Shown here piece by piece: positions 52,466 to 61,633 of a DNA stretch of 64,000 nucleotides. This DNA comes from JBPYCR01 sp051846935. GTDB lineage: Bacteria; Bacillota; Bacilli; Bacillales; Amphibacillaceae. The stretch spans positions 1 to 64,000 of the forward strand of contig NZ_JBPYCS010000001.1 in the NCBI RefSeq assembly GCF_051846935.1. The letters run 5' to 3'. Each line of letters starts with the position of its first letter. Position 1 is the first letter of the stretch. The notes under the pieces were generated by a model. That model was not told where the DNA came from. It saw nothing but the letters and a program-made list of their open reading frames with translations, and did no database searches. The position numbers and the translations under genes are program-made.

Positions 52466-54703
52466 TTATATCTCTTGCACGTGTTGTTGGCTCGCTTCTA
52501 TGTTTTTGTTCCAACCAAAACGATGGAATAAAGTGAGAATGGATGGAAGTAAAAAGCCTCTAATGACAAAGGTATCAAGTAATATCCCTAGGGCCATCAT
52601 AAATCCGAATAGGAACAGCTCTTGTAAAGGCTGGGTCATTAAAACAGAAAACGTTGCAGCAAGAATTAATCCTGCTGAAGATATAACGCCCCCGGTTACG
52701 GTGATCCCCTTTTGAATGGCTACGTCCCACGATTGTCCTTCTGCTACGAATTCCTTCATTCTCGAGACGAGCATAATATTATAGTCAATACCAAGCGCTA
52801 CCATGAAAATAAACGCATAGACAGGTAAACGATAACTGATCGCTTCGTAACCAATAAAGTGTTCTACAACCCACCAGCTAAATCCTAGTGCAGACGCGTA
52901 CGATAGAAGGATCGTTCCCATCATAATAATTGGTAGGGCAATTGACTTTGTTTGAAGGCCGAGTACAAGTGTTAGTAATACGGTCACTAGTGTGAATAAG
53001 ATAATCATATCTCGCTTATTCAACTGTTTCACATCCAGCTGCTGTGCTGTTTGACCGGCGTAATGCAACTTATAATCCTGTGAAGACAGCTGCGCATTTG
53101 CTAATAGCTCATCTCCACTCTTTCGCAGCATGTTTATCGTATCCATTGCATCTTTTTCGTACGGGTGTTCATTTAGTACGAATTCCATTTTAATTGCCTT
53201 TTCGCTTTTTGAAAGAAATCCTTTTGGCAATTCAGCAATACCATTTTCGGTAAGCTGAGATAAGTCTGGTCGTACGGAAACGATATCTTCCTTAGCTTCA
53301 AGTGTTTCTTTTAATTGATTTACATTATTTATAAAATCTTTGTTTACTGTTATTTTTTTATTTGCTTCAAGAATTACTGTAACAGGCGCAAGCTGTCCAG
53401 CTGGATAGTTCTCCTCTAAAATCTCAAAGCCTTGGCGTGAAGAAATGTCTTCTGGAAAGGACTTTAGCAAATTAAAAGAGAATTGTATTGTTAAAATGTT
53501 CGCAGCTCCGATAAGTAAGATGACAAGTATACTACTTGCAACTATTGCAGGTCGCTTCCTTACCTGAGCGCTAACCCATTTCCAAAAGCGTCTTTTCGGT
53601 TGCTTGCTTTTATTTACGTTTGGAATAAATGGCCAAAATGCTTTTCGTCCTAATACTGCAAATAATGCTGGGATTAGTGTTAAACCAGCGATTAAAATAA
53701 ATATAACCGCGATTGTAAATACAGGTGCAAAATAATGATAAGGGTTAAATAATGTAACAAATAGCGAGAGCATTGCTAATAGAACTGTACCACCACTAAA
53801 AAATATAGGCTCACATACGTGGTAAATCGCTTCACCCATAGAATCATATTTTGATAAATGTTTGGTTAGTTCCTCGCGATAACGAGAAAAAACGAATAAG
53901 CTATAATCGGTTAGTACAGCAAATAGTAGTACAAGCATAATAGATGTTGCTTGGCCTTCGATCGTAAACAAATTATATTTACCAGCAAGACCTAGCACAC
54001 GATCGACAACACCATAAACGATACCGGCTATTAATAGCGGTGTAATAGCCAAAAGCGGTGAGCGATAAATAATAATTAAAATGATAAAGATTAGCAAAAC
54101 GGTAGCAAGCATTAATATAAAATCAGCGTCTTTGAACAATGAGATCGTATCGGCTGCGATACCTGCTGGGCCTGTAATTTCGAAATCCATACCCGCTAAG
54201 TTATAAGCTTCTAATTGATTACGCAGCTTCTGTAATGTTTCATGTGCTTCATTTGACTCTAGATTTTTCTCAAGAGCAATGTTAAATAGTAATGTTGTAT
54301 TCCCATCTGATAAGAGCTGTTTCTTTACATTCGGAGGGAATTGATGGAATGGAAGTGAGCTAGCTACTCCTTCTGGTTTCTCTTCAGAAACGAGCCACTC
54401 ACTAAATGTTTGAATCATTTCTTCATCATCTTGAGTAATCCCTGTTTCACGATGAAATACGAGTAGTGCGGTTAAGCCTTCATCTGTTGGAAATTCCTCA
54501 TCTAATAGTGCAGAAGCAGCCTCTGATGGCGTATTGGCACGGATGCTACCTTCTGTACCGTTAGTTTCATACTCTTTTGCAGAAGGTGCTAAGGCACTTA
54601 AAAGAATAACGGCCACAATCCAAGCGATGATTGTTACTTTTGCCCCTCTTTGACTACTTGTATATTTAACAATACTTCGTATCGGTTGAAGCATTTCCTT
54701 CAC
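52466..54703 (-). CDS. MMPL-family RND transporter (YdfJ-like)
   Basis: A 745-residue membrane protein with the MMPL plan: one N-terminal helix, a large extracellular domain (about 40-190), a five-to-six helix block, then a repeat of that pattern. LLFAVLTDYSLFVFSRYREEL and VALGIDYNIMLVSRMKEF are the proton-relay helix segments (the Asp-Tyr pairs), with GGTVLLAMLSLFVTLF and GGVISSAGLILAATF after them. These pumps move lipids, siderophores or toxic hydrophobic compounds. The promoter region holds an HssR-type direct repeat, so heme stress may induce it. Confidence 0.92.
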   Translation of the reverse strand: MKEMLQPIRSIVKYTSSQRGAKVTIIAWIVAVILLSALAPSAKEYETNGTEGSIRANTPSEAASALLDEEFPTDEGLTALLVFHRETGITQDDEEMIQTFSEWLVSEEKPEGVASSLPFHQFPPNVKKQLLSDGNTTLLFNIALEKNLESNEAHETLQKLRNQLEAYNLAGMDFEITGPAGIAADTISLFKDADFILMLATVLLIFIILIIIYRSPLLAITPLLIAGIVYGVVDRVLGLAGKYNLFTIEGQATSIMLVLLFAVLTDYSLFVFSRYREELTKHLSKYDSMGEAIYHVCEPIFFSGGTVLLAMLSLFVTLFNPYHYFAPVFTIAVIFILIAGLTLIPALFAVLGRKAFWPFIPNVNKSKQPKRRFWKWVSAQVRKRPAIVASSILVILLIGAANILTIQFSFNLLKSFPEDISSRQGFEILEENYPAGQLAPVTVILEANKKITVNKDFINNVNQLKETLEAKEDIVSVRPDLSQLTENGIAELPKGFLSKSEKAIKMEFVLNEHPYEKDAMDTINMLRKSGDELLANAQLSSQDYKLHYAGQTAQQLDVKQLNKRDMIILFTLVTVLLTLVLGLQTKSIALPIIMMGTILLSYASALGFSWWVVEHFIGYEAISYRLPVYAFIFMVALGIDYNIMLVSRMKEFVAEGQSWDVAIQKGITVTGGVISSAGLILAATFSVLMTQPLQELFLFGFMMALGILLDTFVIRGFLLPSILTLFHRFGWNKNIEASQQHVQEI

Positions 54704-54726
54704 TCCTTTGACTGTTCATTGGTCAT

Positions 54727-54759
54727 AGTATAGATTTTGAATATGAACAGAGAATGAAC
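54727..54759 (-). promoter_or_regulatory. HssR-like box and -10 of the MMPL gene
   Basis: On the minus strand the sequence reads GTTCATTCT-CT-GTTCATATT (54759 to 54740), and TATACT (54732-54727) follows 7 bp later. The published HssR site in the staphylococcal hrtAB promoter is, as I recall it, a direct repeat of GTTCATATT with 2-bp spacing; here one half is exact and the other matches 7 of 9. Its place over the -35 region suits an activator. An inverted partner TGTTCATT/AATGAACA (54713-54720, 54753-54760) is also present. Confidence 0.7.
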
Positions 54760-54931
54760 AAACGAATGCAGTTACTTTTTTGACGGATTGTGTAAATTGA
54801 AGCAGTCGGTTGTAAGGCGCTATTACTATTTTTTACTTATGGAGAAATTTGTCTAATTGTGCTATTCTATAAATCATATAAGTAATTATAGGTTGTTGTA
54901 ATTTTTACAGAAATGTGAGGAGAAAACGGTG

Positions 54932-55987
54932 ATGAAAAGAAATATACTTTTATTGGGAGCTTTGTTTATTTTGGCCATTAGTTTAATCGCTTGTAGTCAA
55001 AATGACGGAGATAAAAATACTACTGAAGAAAAAAATGCGAGCAGTGAAGGTACTGCTGTAGATATAGGAATGTTGAAGCTAACAAGTTCAGCACCACTAT
55101 TTATAGCGATTGAAAAAGGATATTTTGAAGAAGCAGGCATTAATGTGAATGTGGAATGGTTTGAAGCAGCCCAGCCAATATCGGTTGCAACAGCCGGCGG
55201 AGATATTGATGTAGGTGCTACCGGAATTACTGCTAGCCTTTACAATATGGTAGCAGGCGGTGAAGAACTCGTTATTGTAGCGGATAAAGGTAGAGAACAG
55301 GAAGGCTATTCTTCTACTGCTTTACTCGTTCCGAACGATTCCGATGTAGAGCGCGTAGAGGATTTGAAAGGGAAAAGAATAGGGATTACGCAAACAGGCT
55401 CCACGTATCACTATATGACGGGACGATTATTAGAAGAAAATGGACTGTCAACAAGCGATGTTGATCTTGTTCCTTTGAACAGTATTCCTGGATTAATGGA
55501 GACGTTGGAGAGCAAGCAGGTAGATGCTGTCCTTTTAAATGAGCCGAATATTTCTAGAGTACTAGATGAAGGGTACGGAAAGGTAGTTGCACAAATTGGC
55601 GATACGTTCGACTACCAAATTTCCGGAATCTTTTTCTCGAAAACATTTGCAGGAGATGAGGATACCGCGAAAAAGTTCTTAAAGGCTTATGCAAAAGCCA
55701 CACGTTATTATTACGATGCAGTATTAACGAAGGAAGACGGAGAGCTTGTTGCAGGGGAAAATTTTGACGAGGTTATTACGATTATTGCGGAATATACAGA
55801 TCAAGACCCGGAAATTATTAAGCAAGGTCTACCATATATGGATCGTGACGGAAAATTACTAGCAGAAGATATTCAAACTCAAATCGATTGGTATGTAAAA
55901 GAAAATTTGCTTGAAAAGGAACTTGATGCAAGCGATATCGTAAATACGGATTTACTAGACGAGGCGTTGACAGAACTAGGGAAGTGA
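54932..55987 (+). CDS. ABC transporter substrate-binding lipoprotein (SsuA/THI5-like)
   Basis: ATG 54932, after GTGAGGAG, gives 351 residues. The lipobox ISLIAC places the lipidated cysteine at residue 21. VDIGMLKLTSSAPLFIAIEKGYFEEAGINVNVEWFEAAQPISVATAGGDIDVG is the classic start of NMT1/SsuA-type binding proteins, with GKRIGITQTGSTYHYMTGRLLEE at the hinge. Substrates in this group include sulfonates, taurine, nitrate and thiamine precursors; nothing here decides among them. It is the first gene of an SBP-ATPase-permease operon. Confidence 0.88.
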   Translation: MKRNILLLGALFILAISLIACSQNDGDKNTTEEKNASSEGTAVDIGMLKLTSSAPLFIAIEKGYFEEAGINVNVEWFEAAQPISVATAGGDIDVGATGITASLYNMVAGGEELVIVADKGREQEGYSSTALLVPNDSDVERVEDLKGKRIGITQTGSTYHYMTGRLLEENGLSTSDVDLVPLNSIPGLMETLESKQVDAVLLNEPNISRVLDEGYGKVVAQIGDTFDYQISGIFFSKTFAGDEDTAKKFLKAYAKATRYYYDAVLTKEDGELVAGENFDEVITIIAEYTDQDPEIIKQGLPYMDRDGKLLAEDIQTQIDWYVKENLLEKELDASDIVNTDLLDEALTELGK

Positions 55988-55992
55988 AATCG

Positions 55993-56763
55993 ATGAAGAT
56001 TGTTATAGATAATGTTGGCAAGAAGTTTACAGATACGAAAAAGAAAGAAGTAACCGCTCTAGAGAATATTAATTTTTCAATTGATAAAGAAGAATTTGTC
56101 GTGTTGGTAGGTCCAAGCGGTTGTGGAAAGTCGACCCTTTTAAACATCGTCGGAGGACTTATGTCCCCGACGGAAGGGTCTGTTTACTTTGAAGGGATGG
56201 ACAACAAGCAACCGAATTTAGGTATTGTATTTCAAGAAATTGCATTGTTTCCTTGGCGTACCGTATTTAAAAACGTTGTGTATGGTTTAGAAGAAAAAGG
56301 ATTAAGTAAGAAGGAACAGAAAGAACGTGGCCAGCATTACATTGATATGGTAGGCTTGACGGGGTTTGAAAATGCATATCCGAAGCAATTATCCGGTGGA
56401 ATGAAGCAACGAGCAGGAATTGCTAGAGCACTTGCAATTGAACCAGATTTATTGTTAATGGACGAGCCGTTTTCTGCCCTTGATGCACAAACACGTACGT
56501 TAATGCAGGAAGAATTATTGACGATATGGAACCGGACGAAATTAAGTACACTATATGTTACACACAACATACAAGAAGCTGTTTATTTAGCAGATCGAGT
56601 TATCGTTCTTTCTCGTCACCCTGGGCAAATCAAAGACATTATTTCTATTGATTTGCCAAAAACAGGGAGAGGCGAGGAAAAGTATCGCATGCAATTTGAG
56701 CAATATGCGGATGCTATATGGCAATTAATTCGCCATGATGCGGCCGAAGCGTTAAAGGAGTAA
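55993..56763 (+). CDS. ABC transporter ATP-binding protein (SsuB/TauB-like)
   Basis: I start at ATG 55993, 5 bp after the previous stop; 256 residues. Walker A GPSGCGKST, Q-loop in LGIVFQEIALFPWRTV, signature LSGGMKQR, Walker B LLLMDEPFSALD and H-loop YVTHNIQEA. The FPWRTV and GMKQR forms are typical of the nitrate/sulfonate/bicarbonate importers. It energises uptake by the adjacent permease. The stop TAA shares its last A with the permease ATG. Confidence 0.94.
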   Translation: MKIVIDNVGKKFTDTKKKEVTALENINFSIDKEEFVVLVGPSGCGKSTLLNIVGGLMSPTEGSVYFEGMDNKQPNLGIVFQEIALFPWRTVFKNVVYGLEEKGLSKKEQKERGQHYIDMVGLTGFENAYPKQLSGGMKQRAGIARALAIEPDLLLMDEPFSALDAQTRTLMQEELLTIWNRTKLSTLYVTHNIQEAVYLADRVIVLSRHPGQIKDIISIDLPKTGRGEEKYRMQFEQYADAIWQLIRHDAAEALKE

Positions 56764-57560
56764 TGAAAATGAGCAAAAAGAAACAAGTGATAACGAATCG
56801 CGTCGCGTTTTTAGAAAAGAAAATACCTATTTATGCTTCTTTTATTGGAATAGTAGGCGTTCTGCTTATCTGGGAGCTTATTACACGCTTGAATATCGTA
56901 TCACCATTATTTTTGCCTGCGCCTTCTGCGATTGTACTTACCGGCTGGGACATGATTATAGGCGGTGAAATCTATACAAATCTTACGGCAAGCTTATATC
57001 GAATTGTTGTAGGGTATGCAATTGGTGCGAGCTTTGGTATTGTGATCGGACTAATTCTTGGTTTTTCAAAATGGGCGGATGCTATTGGGACTCCGATTGT
57101 ATACGCAATCTATCCGATTCCGAAAATTGCTCTTTTGCCTTTATTTATTTTGTGGCTCGGTATCGGAGAATTGTCAAAAGTAACGATTATTGCTCTAGGT
57201 GTCTTTTTCCCAGTTGTAATTAATACATTTTCAGGTGTGAAAAATGTTGATCAAATGCTTGTTAAGGCAGCTGTTACTTTTGGATCAAGTCCGTTTAATG
57301 TCATTCGCAAAGTAATTCTACCGGGCTCTTTGCCGATGATTTTTGCAGGGTTAAAGCTAGCTGCTGGTACATCGCTTTTATTGTTAGTCTCCGCGGAAAT
57401 GATTGCAGCAGAGAGTGGTATTGGATCGATGGTTTTACATTATGGAAACTTAATGATTACAACAAAACTGATGGTCGGTGTACTCGTTTTGTCTTTGCTC
57501 GGTTTAACATTCAATCGAGGATTGCAATGGCTTGAACATAAGCTATTACCTTGGAAATAA
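56763..57560 (+). CDS. ABC transporter permease (SsuC/TauC-like)
   Basis: A 265-residue BPD-type permease with six membrane helices. FGIVIGLILGFSKWADAIGTPIVYAIYPIPKIALLPLFILWLGIGE is the family signature, and the EAA-type coupling loop is LVKAAVTFGSSPFNVIRKVILPGSLPMIFAGLKLA. It forms the channel of the three-gene importer. Its start overlaps the ATPase stop by one base. A strong terminator follows 10 bp after the stop. Confidence 0.94.
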   Translation: MKMSKKKQVITNRVAFLEKKIPIYASFIGIVGVLLIWELITRLNIVSPLFLPAPSAIVLTGWDMIIGGEIYTNLTASLYRIVVGYAIGASFGIVIGLILGFSKWADAIGTPIVYAIYPIPKIALLPLFILWLGIGELSKVTIIALGVFFPVVINTFSGVKNVDQMLVKAAVTFGSSPFNVIRKVILPGSLPMIFAGLKLAAGTSLLLLVSAEMIAAESGIGSMVLHYGNLMITTKLMVGVLVLSLLGLTFNRGLQWLEHKLLPWK

Positions 57561-57570
57561 AATATAGCAT

Positions 57571-57618
57571 AAAAAAGATTAGCGCTTTATATATACTATA
57601 AGGCGCTAATCTTTTTTT
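57571..57618 (+). terminator. Terminator of the SsuABC-like operon
   Basis: AAAGATTAGCGC pairs with GCGCTAATCTTT, followed by further T. The rest of the gap to 57817 shows no gene. Confidence 0.9.
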
Positions 57619-57817
57619 AGTTAAGGATGGTGTGGACGTGACGGCTATAAAATGATGACAGGAAGCGTCCTAGCGTACAGATGTCTTTCTTCCCAAACGT
57701 AATGGGTGTAATTACTATGTATCCTATTGTTTAATTAAGCATGTGGGTTTCGTTCGTATAGTAAATGGGAACGGATAAATAGGGCGAAGACACCTACAGA
57801 AATACGAGTACGATTAG

Positions 57818-58846
57818 ATGTTAAATTTTGCAACAAACGAGCACGTTATTTTAAACGAAAGGATGGGATGTATAATTATTTGTTTTGAAGAAGTGACAAA
57901 GCGTTATCCAGATGGGACGGTTGCATTAAATAATGTTTCCGTAACGATTCCTCCTCATAAATTAACAGCGATTATTGGACCATCTGGATGCGGAAAGACA
58001 ACCTTGATGAAGATGATCAACCGGTTAGAAACACCATCCTCTGGTGAATTGTTTATTGATGAAGAGCCTATTTCGCAAAAGGATGCTGTAAAGCTTCGGC
58101 GTTCCATTGGGTATGTAATTCAGCGGATTGGACTTATTCCACATATGACGATTGCAGAAAATATTGCCCTTGTTCCCGATTTGTTAGGTTGGGAGCAACA
58201 GCAAATTGATTCGCGGGTGAATGAGCTTTTGCAATTGGTTAAATTGGATCCGGCTACATATAAAAATCGATATCCGTTAGAGCTTTCCGGTGGACAACAG
58301 CAACGTATCGGTGTAGCGCGTGCGTTGGCGAGTGACCCTAATATTATTTTGATGGATGAGCCGTTTTCAGCACTTGATCCGATTAGCAGAGAACAGCTGC
58401 AGAAAGAATTAAAAAGCCTCCAAGTTAAAATCCAAAAAACAATCGTATTTGTTACGCACGATATGGATGAAGCATTAGAAATTGCAGACTTAATAGTTGT
58501 TATGCGCAATGGCAAAATTGAGCAAGTATCCTCTCCAAATGAATTGCTCAGTCATCAAGAAAATGCGTTTGTTCGAAGCTTTATAGGCGTGGAAAGAATT
58601 GCTAGAAAGCAAACTTTCAAGAATAAGAGTTTGCAAGAATTACAAATGTTTTTTGAAACAGAATCAGAAGGCGAAGTTATACGAGCAGATGCATGCATGA
58701 CTGTCGAAGAAGCGAACACCTTACTGATAAAGCATCCCGAATGTCACTTAGAGGTGATCGATAGCGAATCGGTTTACTATGTAAGTCATAAAACGCTTTT
58801 AGATGCAGCCTTAAAGCACCAAGAAGGAACGACGGCCTATGGATAA
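57818..58846 (+). CDS. Osmoprotectant (glycine betaine/choline type) ABC transporter ATP-binding protein
   Basis: A 342-residue OpuCA/ProV-like ATPase. Walker A GPSGCGKTT, then MKMINRLETPSSGELFIDEEPI (typical of the betaine group), Q-loop IGYVIQRIGLIPHMTI, signature LSGGQQQR, Walker B ILMDEPFSALD. The last 100 residues are a shortened CBS-like region. The true start is unclear: ATG 57818 lacks a ribosome site; ATG 57863 abuts CGAAAGG; the conserved fold begins only at about residue 22 (CFEEVTKRYPDG). It overlaps the permease gene by 8 bp. Confidence 0.88.
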   Translation: MLNFATNEHVILNERMGCIIICFEEVTKRYPDGTVALNNVSVTIPPHKLTAIIGPSGCGKTTLMKMINRLETPSSGELFIDEEPISQKDAVKLRRSIGYVIQRIGLIPHMTIAENIALVPDLLGWEQQQIDSRVNELLQLVKLDPATYKNRYPLELSGGQQQRIGVARALASDPNIILMDEPFSALDPISREQLQKELKSLQVKIQKTIVFVTHDMDEALEIADLIVVMRNGKIEQVSSPNELLSHQENAFVRSFIGVERIARKQTFKNKSLQELQMFFETESEGEVIRADACMTVEEANTLLIKHPECHLEVIDSESVYYVSHKTLLDAALKHQEGTTAYG

Positions 58847-59477
58847 ATTTATAGCTACGATCACGAGTAGATCAGATCTTATTATAAATGCATTTCTTCA
58901 ACATATTTTTTTATCGTTTTTAGCGCTTGCAATTGGAATTGCTATCGCGTTGCCGGCTGGGATGATTGTTGCACGATATCGCCATTTTGCTGAGCCTGTT
59001 ATAGGTATAACGGCGATTTTGCAGACGATCCCAAGTTTAGCTTTGTTTGGGTTTCTCGTCCCTTTAATCGGAATAGGCTCAAAAACAGCATTAATTGCTC
59101 TCGTTATTTATGCATTGCTGCCTATTGTTCGTAATACGTATACAGGGCTAATCAGTGTTGACCAATCGATTATTGAAGCAGGTCGAGGGATGGGTATGAC
59201 AAACAATCAAATTTTAAAGAAAATTGAATTCCCAACCGCACTGCCACTAATTATGGCAGGGGTGCGTACGGCAACGGTTTTGACGGTTGGAATTGCTACT
59301 TTGGCAACATTTGTAGGTGGCGGTGGAATGGGAGATGTTATCTATCGAGGCTTGCAATCCTACAATAATTCATTAGTGCTTGCTGGCGCAGTGCCGGTTG
59401 CTTTATTAGCAATTTTATTTGATGTGCTATTGAAATGGATTGAAAAGAAAGTGACGCCAAGAGGATTGAATTTATAA
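58839..59477 (+). CDS. Osmoprotectant ABC transporter permease
   Basis: A 212-residue permease, the length of OpuCB/OpuCD. HIFLSFLALAIGIAIALPAGMIVARYRHFAEPVIGITAILQTIPSLALFGFLVPLIGIG is diagnostic, and the EAA loop is GRGMGMTNNQILKKIEFPTALPLIMAGVRTATVLTVG. Five or six helices. Classical OpuC/OpuB operons have two permease genes; here only one is present, so it probably forms a homodimer. The ATG overlaps the ATPase stop by 8 bp. Confidence 0.93.
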   Translation: MDKFIATITSRSDLIINAFLQHIFLSFLALAIGIAIALPAGMIVARYRHFAEPVIGITAILQTIPSLALFGFLVPLIGIGSKTALIALVIYALLPIVRNTYTGLISVDQSIIEAGRGMGMTNNQILKKIEFPTALPLIMAGVRTATVLTVGIATLATFVGGGGMGDVIYRGLQSYNNSLVLAGAVPVALLAILFDVLLKWIEKKVTPRGLNL

Positions 59478-59491
59478 AGGAGGATTAACCA

Positions 59492-60382
59492 TTGAAGCGG
59501 TTAGTAGGTATAATTTTTGCATCGGTTCTACTGCTGTTAAGTGCATGTAGTGAAAAACAAGAAATCGTAATAAGTGGGAAGCCATGGACAGAGCAATTTA
59601 TTTTACCGTATATTTTAGGAAAGTATATTGAAGATAAAACAAATTACGAGGTTACATATAAAGAAGGACTTGGGGAAGTTGCTATTTTAACTCCTGCAAT
59701 TGAGAAGGGGGAAATTGACCTCTATGTAGAATATACCGGAACAGGGCTTAAAGACGTGTTGGAGGAGCAAACCGAGCCAGGTGAAAGTGCACAGCGTATA
59801 TATGAACGGGTGAAAAAAGGATATGAAGAAAAATACGATGTTACTTGGCTAGAACCGTTAGGATTTGAAAACGGATATACGCTTGCTTATTGGAAGGAAA
59901 ATGGGTATGAGGCTGCAACGTATTCAGAGCTGGCTGACATATCTAAAAAGGAAGCGATGGTTTTTGGAGCTCCGCATGCTTTTTATGAGCGGGTTGGAGA
60001 AGGGTTTGATGACTTGATTAAAGCGTATCCTTTTGAATTCTCGAAAACGAGTAGCCTCGATCCAAACATTATGTATGATGCAGTTAAAAATGGGGATGTG
60101 GATGTTATACCTGCCTTTACTACAGATAGCAGAATTCAATTGTTTAATTTAGCTACTACTGAGGACGACTTGCAGTTTTTCCCGAAATATGATGCGGTCC
60201 CGATCGTTCGTATGGAAGTGTTAGATCAATTCCCAGAGTTGAAAGATGTTATAAATGCCTTGGCTGGTAAAATATCAGAGGAAGAAATGCTGCAAATGAA
60301 TGCACGTGTAGACGTAGATAATGAAAAACCGGAAGATGTCGCTCATGATTTCCTTGTCGACAATGGTTTAATTAAAGAATAA
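59492..60382 (+). CDS. Osmoprotectant ABC transporter substrate-binding lipoprotein
   Basis: TTG 59492 follows AAAGGAGG and gives 296 residues. The lipobox LLLLSAC puts the lipidated cysteine at residue 19. IVISGKPWTEQFILPYILGKYIEDKT and the DLYVEYTGTGLKDVL motif are typical of OpuCC/OpuBC-type binding proteins for betaine, choline or carnitine; the aromatic Tyr residues in YVEYTGT form the binding box. It completes a three-gene operon with ATPase and permease. Exact ligand is not decided. Confidence 0.92.
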   Translation: MKRLVGIIFASVLLLLSACSEKQEIVISGKPWTEQFILPYILGKYIEDKTNYEVTYKEGLGEVAILTPAIEKGEIDLYVEYTGTGLKDVLEEQTEPGESAQRIYERVKKGYEEKYDVTWLEPLGFENGYTLAYWKENGYEAATYSELADISKKEAMVFGAPHAFYERVGEGFDDLIKAYPFEFSKTSSLDPNIMYDAVKNGDVDVIPAFTTDSRIQLFNLATTEDDLQFFPKYDAVPIVRMEVLDQFPELKDVINALAGKISEEEMLQMNARVDVDNEKPEDVAHDFLVDNGLIKE

Positions 60383-60404
60383 GATCGTTTCAATTAAACA
60401 TGTT

Positions 60405-60700
60405 TTCCAATTAGCTTGTGGAAAATCAAGGATGGTCTCCGACAGTAGCGAAAGGAAGGTGCGAGACTCCAGTCGGAGGAATAGAGAAGGGGGAGACGCC
60501 ACAGTGCGGATTAAATGCCACTGAAAAAGTCCTCAAACTTGATTATTAGCGGGAAGCCGTCGATTGCAGTGAACGGCGCACGCGTTCCGCCGGCATGGTC
60601 TCATCCGCTTCTCTCGCTACTTTGTCCACGGTCTTCGACTCATATATTGAGGCTGGAGTCGCACGTTCCACTACAATCAACTGGGAACCCCTATTTTCAA
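60405..60700. repeat. Two dispersed intergenic repeat copies, back to back
   Basis: AGCTTGTGGAAAATCAAGG through GACTCCAGTCGGAGGAATAG to GCCACAGTGCGG is one copy; from 60535 a second, in the opposite sense, has GCGTTCCGCCGGCATGGTCTC and ends ACTACAATCAACTGGGAAC. Both are degenerate. They fill most of the 399-bp gap 60383-60781; I see no gene in it. Confidence 0.55.
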
Positions 60701-60781
60701 AAACGATTACGTCCAATTGCAGGTCAACGATTGGCGATCTTTTAACCGCACTTGAATGTTGTTTTGGTTGCTCGTTTTTAG

Positions 60782-61273
60782 TTAAACGAGTTGATTAAAC
60801 TTTAACCGCTTATTTAAGGCATACACGATCGGAATTGCAATTGTCATGACAATAAACTCTCCTGCCGCAGTTGTTAACCAAATAAATAAAAACGATAAAT
60901 CAATTTCGAGTACAAGCTTTAACATTAAGGCGATAATGTACATGTTGAAAGAAAATACAATTGTATTTATTCCCATTAAGGCTATTTTATTTGTAATAAA
61001 GCGTGCAGCAAAAATCGTTATTAATAAAGAAAAAATAGTATGAGAAAGACCAAAGAGTAAGTCATAAGCGACCATCGGTGAGAAGAAAAGATTGGCGAAA
61101 AATACGCCTAGCACAATTCCAAAGAAATACTTTTTGTCAAAGACGACGAGGTGATTAAACAGTTCGGATATCCGAAACTGAATATGGGTAAACCCAAATG
61201 GGGCGATTAACCATGTTACAACGACGTATAAAGCTCCTATTAATGCATTTACAACTAGTGTTCTTGAATTCAT
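60782..61273 (-). CDS. queT: QueT-family queuosine precursor transporter
   Basis: ATG 61273 (163 residues) is preceded by AAGGGAGAG, which is also the tail of a preQ1 riboswitch; the upstream frame extension has no support. NALIGALYVVVTWLIAPFGFTHIQFRISELFNHLVVFDKKYFFGIVLGVFFANLFF is the family signature, with the ISE...N motif, and about five helices follow. QueT is the substrate-binding S subunit of an ECF-type vitamin transporter for a queuosine precursor such as preQ1 or queuine. It is monocistronic and controlled by its riboswitch. Confidence 0.92.
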   Translation of the reverse strand: MNSRTLVVNALIGALYVVVTWLIAPFGFTHIQFRISELFNHLVVFDKKYFFGIVLGVFFANLFFSPMVAYDLLFGLSHTIFSLLITIFAARFITNKIALMGINTIVFSFNMYIIALMLKLVLEIDLSFLFIWLTTAAGEFIVMTIAIPIVYALNKRLKFNQLV

Positions 61274-61282
61274 TATTATATT

Positions 61283-61326
61283 CTCTCCCTTAGTTTTTTT
61301 ACGTTGGATGGTTTCGAACAACGGTA
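61283..61326 (-). promoter_or_regulatory. preQ1-I riboswitch of queT
   Basis: On the minus strand: stem CGTTG/CAACG enclosing TTCGAAACCATC, then the A-rich tail TAAAAAAACTAAGGGAG, the hallmark of preQ1 class I aptamers, in which the tail folds into the loop. The tail includes the ribosome binding site, so ligand binding should block translation of queT. Confidence 0.82.
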
Positions 61327-61343
61327 ATCTTTCACAATTATTT

Positions 61344-61372
61344 AGTATAGTTGATTCGATATTTGTAGTCAA
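61344..61372 (-). promoter_or_regulatory. Promoter of queT
   Basis: TTGACT (61372-61367) and TATACT (61349-61344) with 17-bp spacing on the minus strand; transcription would start just before the riboswitch. Confidence 0.82.
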
Positions 61373-61388
61373 AGTATAAAAACTGGAA

Positions 61389-61633
61389 GATTGAGTCACG
61401 TATTTGTGGGTGTTATTTTAAGAAGTTAAAAAACCTCTCTTTGTATTCGTTAATTTTAGTATTGATTCCTACCGACCGCAGTAGATATACACTACGCTTT
61501 CCGTGGGCACGGCCTCAGCCTCCTCTAGAAAATCAACGGTGTTATTCATGTGTATATCGTTCGAAGTAAAATTGATCACATATTATCTAGTTAGATTCGT
61601 GCATCTGTTCCCCCACAAACAGTTTACTCATAC
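61389..61633 (+). mobile_element. 245-bp MITE (ISLre2-like ends), copy 3
   Basis: Nearly identical to 9973-10201. It is flanked by an exact 9-bp duplication AAACTGGAA (61380-61388 and 61634-61642). It carries a small fragment of the dispersed repeat (CGCTTTCCGTGGGCACGGCC) at its centre. It lies 8 bp beyond the -35 box of queT. The following stretch, 61643-61988, has no gene that I can support. Confidence 0.88.
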
